Assembly (NCBI RefSeq): GCF_025836975.1
Contig: NZ_CP107548.1
Location: forward strand, 1,612,001-1,676,000
DNA length: 64,000 bases
Origin: Pollutimonas sp. M17
Lineage (GTDB): Bacteria; Pseudomonadota; Gammaproteobacteria; Burkholderiales; Burkholderiaceae_B
Reading direction: 5' to 3'
Part shown: positions 60,821 through 64,000 of the stretch, in pieces
Numbering within the stretch: the first letter of the stretch is position 1
How the letters are laid out: the number at the start of each line of letters is the position of its first letter
Position numbers and translations under genes: made by a program
The notes under the pieces: model-generated
The model's input: the letters and a program-made list of their open reading frames with translations, nothing else
Database searches by the model: none
What the model was told of the DNA's origin: nothing

Positions 60821-61657
60821 ATGAATACGGGAAGCCGGGGCAGCGTGTCGGGGTCAGCGTGCTGGTTCGCGGCGCTGCTGCTGGGTGCGGGCTCGGCCTG
60901 GGGCGCCAGCGCGGCCAGCGCGGCGGACCAGGGCGGGGCGGCCAAAAGCCTGGTGGTGGGCATGCATTATGTCGTGCCGCCTTTCGTGGGCGGATCCAAG
61001 GTCCGCACGCCGGAAGCCATCGATACCGCGCTGGCCGAAGACCTGGCGGCCAAGCTGGATGCCGACTTGCGCACGGTGCCCATGGCCGTCCCGGGCAGTG
61101 GCAATCAGGCCGGGCGGCTCGCTCTCAAGGCGGATGTTGCGCTGGCCGCCATCGGCCCCGGTCAGGTCCCGCCGCCGTCTTTTACCGCTGTGCCCACCGG
61201 CTACACCGCGCGCCCCATGGCCATCATGCGCACGGACACCGACATCAAGGCCTGGGACCAACTGAAGGGACGGACGGTCTGCCTGTCGGAGGGCGGCCTG
61301 TATGTGGGGGACATGGCGCGGCGGTACGGCGCCATTGAGATCATATTCAAGGCGCCCGCCGATTCCCTGCTGGCGCTGCGCACGGGCGGATGCGACGCCG
61401 CGGTGCACGACGATGTGATGTTGAAGGAATTGCTGAAGCTGCCCGAGTGGAAGAAGTTTTCCGCCAGCCTGCCGCCGGGGCCGGCCGCGCCGCTGGCCTT
61501 CATCGTCCCCGAGGACGATGCCGCCACCGTGTCCCTGTTGAAGAAGCTGGTGCTTGAATGGAAGCGCAAGAAGCACCTGGCGGATCTGACGCGCACCCGG
61601 GTGCGCGATATCGCCTTCGAAGTCTATCTGGACCAGGTGGTTGCCGATTGCCACTGA
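60821..61657 (+). CDS. family 3 (amino-acid-type) substrate-binding protein
   Basis: 278 residues: a signal peptide (WFAALLLGAGSAWGASAASA) and an SBP family 3 domain: LVVGMHYVVPPFVGG, TALAEDLAAKLDADL, AWDQLKGRTVCLSEGGLYVGD, LALRTGGCDAAVHDDVMLKELL. Such proteins bind amino acids or related cations. It follows the NitT/TauT permease by 16 bases without its own permease or ATPase, so it either uses the upstream transporter (a class mismatch) or serves as a sensor or periplasmic reductant of other function. Two cysteines (VCLS and GGCD) could form a disulfide. Confidence 0.82.
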   Translation: MNTGSRGSVSGSACWFAALLLGAGSAWGASAASAADQGGAAKSLVVGMHYVVPPFVGGSKVRTPEAIDTALAEDLAAKLDADLRTVPMAVPGSGNQAGRLALKADVALAAIGPGQVPPPSFTAVPTGYTARPMAIMRTDTDIKAWDQLKGRTVCLSEGGLYVGDMARRYGAIEIIFKAPADSLLALRTGGCDAAVHDDVMLKELLKLPEWKKFSASLPPGPAAPLAFIVPEDDAATVSLLKKLVLEWKRKKHLADLTRTRVRDIAFEVYLDQVVADCH

Positions 61658-61723
61658 GTTTTCTTGCCCGCCATGGATTCTTGCGATAATGCTGCAATGC
61701 ACGAACCTGTTTTGAGATAGATA

Positions 61724-62413
61724 ATGAGAACGATAGGATTGCTTGGCGGCATGAGCTGGGAGAGCACGGCGGATTATTACCGCGAAATCAACCAGGGCAT
61801 CAAGAAGGCGCTTGGCGGATTGCATTCCGCCAAACTGGTGCTTTACAGCGTGGATTTCGAAACCATAGAGAAGCTGCAGCATGCGGGCGATTGGAAGGGC
61901 GCCGAAGCCGTCCTGGTCAAGGCGGCAAAGCGCATCGAGGCGGCCGGCGCCGATTTTCTGCTGATCTGCACCAACACCATGCACAAGCTGGCCGACCCGA
62001 TAGAGCAGGCCATCTGCATCCCCTTGCTGCACATCGCCGATGCCACGGCCGAGGCATTGCTGGAGCATGGCATCAAGAGCGTGGGCCTGCTGGGCACGGC
62101 GTTCACCATGGAACAGGATTTCTACAAGGGGCGGCTGGAGCAGAAATATGGCCTTGAAGTGCTGGTGCCCGACGCGCCCGACCGCAAGATCGTACACGAC
62201 GTGATCTATCAGGAGCTTTGCCTGGGCAAGGTCGTTCCGGAATCCAGGGCACAGTATTTGCGCATCATCGATGCGCTGGCGGCCCGGGGCGCGCAGGCGG
62301 TGATACTGGGCTGCACGGAAATCGGCCTGCTGGTGAAGCAGGCCGACAGTTCCGTCATGCTGTTCGACACCACGCTGATCCATGCCGGGGCGGCGGTCGA
62401 ACGGGCCATCTGA
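61724..62413 (+). CDS. aspartate/glutamate racemase family protein
   Basis: 229 residues of the cofactor-independent Asp/Glu racemase superfamily, YgeA-like. It starts MRTIGLLGGMSWESTADYY; the two catalytic cysteines are in LLICTNTMHKLA and VILGCTEIGLL. YgeA-type proteins racemise amino acids; the exact substrate here is unknown. It lies 66 bases after the family 3 binding protein on the same strand, so it may act on an imported amino acid (inference). Convergent with the serine acetyltransferase gene. Confidence 0.92.
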   Translation: MRTIGLLGGMSWESTADYYREINQGIKKALGGLHSAKLVLYSVDFETIEKLQHAGDWKGAEAVLVKAAKRIEAAGADFLLICTNTMHKLADPIEQAICIPLLHIADATAEALLEHGIKSVGLLGTAFTMEQDFYKGRLEQKYGLEVLVPDAPDRKIVHDVIYQELCLGKVVPESRAQYLRIIDALAARGAQAVILGCTEIGLLVKQADSSVMLFDTTLIHAGAAVERAI

Positions 62414-62441
62414 TCGCAGGCGCCGGCGGCGCGCCCATCGC

Positions 62442-63374
62442 CTATAGGGTGGAGTCCGCCGCGGCGGGGTCGCAGCTGCGCGTGCCCTGCGAATCGGCCT
62501 GGGTCACGTGGGCGCCCGCCGGCACGTCGTCGATCAGCCAGACGTTCCCGCCTATGGTGCATCCGCGTCCCAGCGTCACCCGGCCCAATATGGTGGCGCC
62601 CGCGTAGATGACCACATCGTCCTCCACGATGGGGTGGCGGGGCAGGCCCTTTTCGAGCTTGCCGTTCGAATCCGTGGGAAAACGCTTGGCGCCCAGGGTG
62701 ACGGCCTGGTAGATGCGCACGCGCTGGCCGATGATGGCCGTTTCGCCGATGACCACGCCCGTGCCGTGGTCGATGAAGAAGCTGGGGCCGATCTGGGCGC
62801 CGGGGTGGATGTCGATGCCGGTCTGGGAATGGGCCAGCTCGGAGGACATGCGGGCCAGCAGAGGCAGATCCAGCTTGTAGAACTGGTGCGCCACGCGGTG
62901 GTGGATCATGGCCAGCACACCCGGATAGCACAGCAGGACTTCATCGACGCTGCGCGCGGCGGGATCGCCCTGGAAGGCGGCCAGCACGTCGGCGTCGAGC
63001 TGGCGGCGGATTTCGGGCAGCGAGCCGGCAAAGGACTGCACCGCCGCGATGGCCTTTTCCTCGATCTCATCGTCGTTGCGATGCTCGTGGCGCCGCTGAT
63101 AGCGCATTTCCAGCCGGACCTGATTCAGCAGGGCATGCAGGGCCGAGTCCAGGGTGTGGCCGACATAGAAGTCTTCGCTTTCCTGGCGCAGATCCAGCGG
63201 ACCCAGGCGCATGGGGAACAACACGCCTTTAAGGTCGTCCAGGATATGCGAAATGGCTTGCGGCGATGGGAACTCGCGTCCGCCGGGCTCGCGCGAGCGT
63301 TTCTGGGACGCGCGCCAGTCCTGCCGGACGGCGTTCAGGTCTTGGACTATGGGATGGATATCGAAAACGGCCAT
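62442..63374 (-). CDS. serine O-acetyltransferase (EpsC/SRPH type)
   Basis: 310 residues from ATG 63374 (MAVFDIHPIVQDLNAVRQDW). Makes O-acetylserine for cysteine synthesis. The N-terminal helical domain (about 1-185) is followed by the left-handed beta-helix of hexapeptides: GIDIHPGAQIGPSFFIDHGTGVVIGETAIIG, with the catalytic His in IDHGTG, and VTLGAKRFPTD. Its length and the KLEKGLPRHPIVED insertion fit the longer SRPH/EpsC group rather than E. coli CysE (273). The open frame extends 25 codons further upstream; MAVFDI is preferred by family length. Confidence 0.92.
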   Translation of the reverse strand: MAVFDIHPIVQDLNAVRQDWRASQKRSREPGGREFPSPQAISHILDDLKGVLFPMRLGPLDLRQESEDFYVGHTLDSALHALLNQVRLEMRYQRRHEHRNDDEIEEKAIAAVQSFAGSLPEIRRQLDADVLAAFQGDPAARSVDEVLLCYPGVLAMIHHRVAHQFYKLDLPLLARMSSELAHSQTGIDIHPGAQIGPSFFIDHGTGVVIGETAIIGQRVRIYQAVTLGAKRFPTDSNGKLEKGLPRHPIVEDDVVIYAGATILGRVTLGRGCTIGGNVWLIDDVPAGAHVTQADSQGTRSCDPAAADSTL

Positions 63375-63497
63375 GTAGAGTCTTGCTCCGGTTTGGAGAT
63401 CGGCGCCGCCGGCGATGCCCGGGCTGTACAAGCTGGTATATGCTGGCATGAACCCAGGGTTGCGGCAGGCGCAGGGAAAAGAACAGGGGAAACAGGC

Positions 63498-63713
63498 ATG
63501 ATACCAATCTATTGCCCGAAATCGGAGTCCGAGGCCTCGGTCATCGCGTCGTTGATGGACGCATACGGCATCGCTTTCCTGATGCGTGGCGGCGCATTCA
63601 GTTCCATGTACCCGGGGCCGGTCGCCAACAGCCTGAATGCCCGAACCTTGATGGTGCAGGAAGACCAGGCCGAACTGGCCATGCAGTTGCTCCAGCCGTT
63701 TATCGAGGAGTAG
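63498..63713 (+). CDS. DUF2007 family protein
   Basis: 71 residues, starting MIPIYCPKSESEASVIASLMDAYGI, with the compact alpha-beta fold of DUF2007 (putative signal-transducing protein; function unknown). Preceded by AGGGGAAACAGG, a fair ribosome-binding site. The middle FLMRGGAFSSMYPGP and the VQEDQAELAMQLL helix are typical. Divergent from the serine acetyltransferase gene. Confidence 0.85.
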   Translation: MIPIYCPKSESEASVIASLMDAYGIAFLMRGGAFSSMYPGPVANSLNARTLMVQEDQAELAMQLLQPFIEE

Positions 63714-63782
63714 CGCAGGCTTGCGTTACGATAGCGCTTCGCGGCGATACCCGCCGTATTTCGCCGCCGCGCCGACTTGCCC

Positions 63783-64000
63783 ATGACTCATAGAATCACG
63801 CCTTCGACTGTCCTGCTTTTGCTTGTTCCCCCGTTTCTCTGGGCCGGCAACGCGGTATTGGGGCGCATCGTCAGCGACATGGTGCCGCCCATTACCCTGA
63901 ATTTTTTGCGCTGGGCCATCGCTTTCCTCATCTTGCTGCCACTGGGCCATTCCGTCCTGAGCCGGGGCAGCGGCTTGTGGGCCCGCAGGAAGCGCTATGC
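63783..64000 (+). CDS. EamA/DMT-family transporter, partial
   Basis: Only the first 72 codons are in the window. MTHRITPSTVLLLLVPPFLWAGNAVLGRIV is the classical first helix of EamA drug/metabolite transporters, followed by a second helix with NFLRWAIAFLILLPLGH. The substrate is unknown. It begins 69 bases after the DUF2007 gene. Confidence 0.88.
   Translation, partial: MTHRITPSTVLLLLVPPFLWAGNAVLGRIVSDMVPPITLNFLRWAIAFLILLPLGHSVLSRGSGLWARRKRY

Overview
The window reads as one chromosome segment of a high-GC betaproteobacterium, most likely in the Alcaligenaceae (Bordetella / Achromobacter / Pusillimonas group). This is an inference from gene content and order: dapC-dapD-dapE beside tRNA-Leu, tig-clpP-clpX-lon, iscRSUA, lysS beside prfB, TRAP and NitT/TauT-type importers, and Bordetella-like autotransporters. 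No rRNA, phage, insertion sequence or CRISPR array was seen.

Layout. 1-3514 (minus): a tight operon of an AhpD-like protein, an acyl-CoA-dehydrogenase-fold flavoprotein without the usual catalytic Glu, rubredoxin, and an ABC ATPase plus a Tat-exported binding protein that runs off the left edge. 3.7-11.4 kb: DUF1330 protein, ABC-F protein YheS, PrmB, the lysine/diaminopimelate genes dapE, dapD and dapC, tRNA-Leu(UAG), and an LpxL-like acyltransferase. 11.5-17.6 kb: tig, clpP, clpX, lon. 17.6-23.3 kb: a large palindromic intergenic element, lexA with its SOS box, tyrB, uvrB, and a low-molecular-weight tyrosine phosphatase. 23.4-26.1 kb: iscR (with a type-1 IscR operator), iscS, iscU and iscA, closed by a terminator and not followed by hscBA-fdx.

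26.3-41.1 kb is a surface-protein island: two giant tandem type V autotransporters that end in a near-identical 792-bp repeat (barrel plus terminator), a two-domain methylglyoxal synthase, and a subtilisin-like protease autotransporter with a related barrel. 41.2-44.6 kb (minus): lysS, a short-chain dehydrogenase, and prfB with its programmed +1 frameshift. 44.9-49.9 kb: a TehA/SLAC1-family channel and a DctMQP TRAP importer, facing each other across about 980 bp that hold two 161-bp palindromic elements and a 25-bp-periodic A-tract array. 50-57.3 kb: a chemotaxis receptor, a YhaO/YhaN (Mre11/Rad50-like) pair, and a hemerythrin protein. 57.4-61.7 kb: a second AhpD-like protein + NitT/TauT ABC locus with an amino-acid-type binding protein, followed by an Asp/Glu racemase. 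The right end carries a serine acetyltransferase, a DUF2007 protein and a cut-off EamA transporter.

Points most worth a second look: (1) palindromic elements in the two long convergent gaps, with perfect arms that differ in sequence between copies while the core is conserved; (2) IscU with Leu in place of the ligand Cys37, in an isc operon cut short after iscA; (3) the autotransporter island with its homogenised barrels and linked protease; (4) two separate NitT/TauT importer loci each paired with an AhpD-like enzyme, one of them also with a flavoprotein and rubredoxin.
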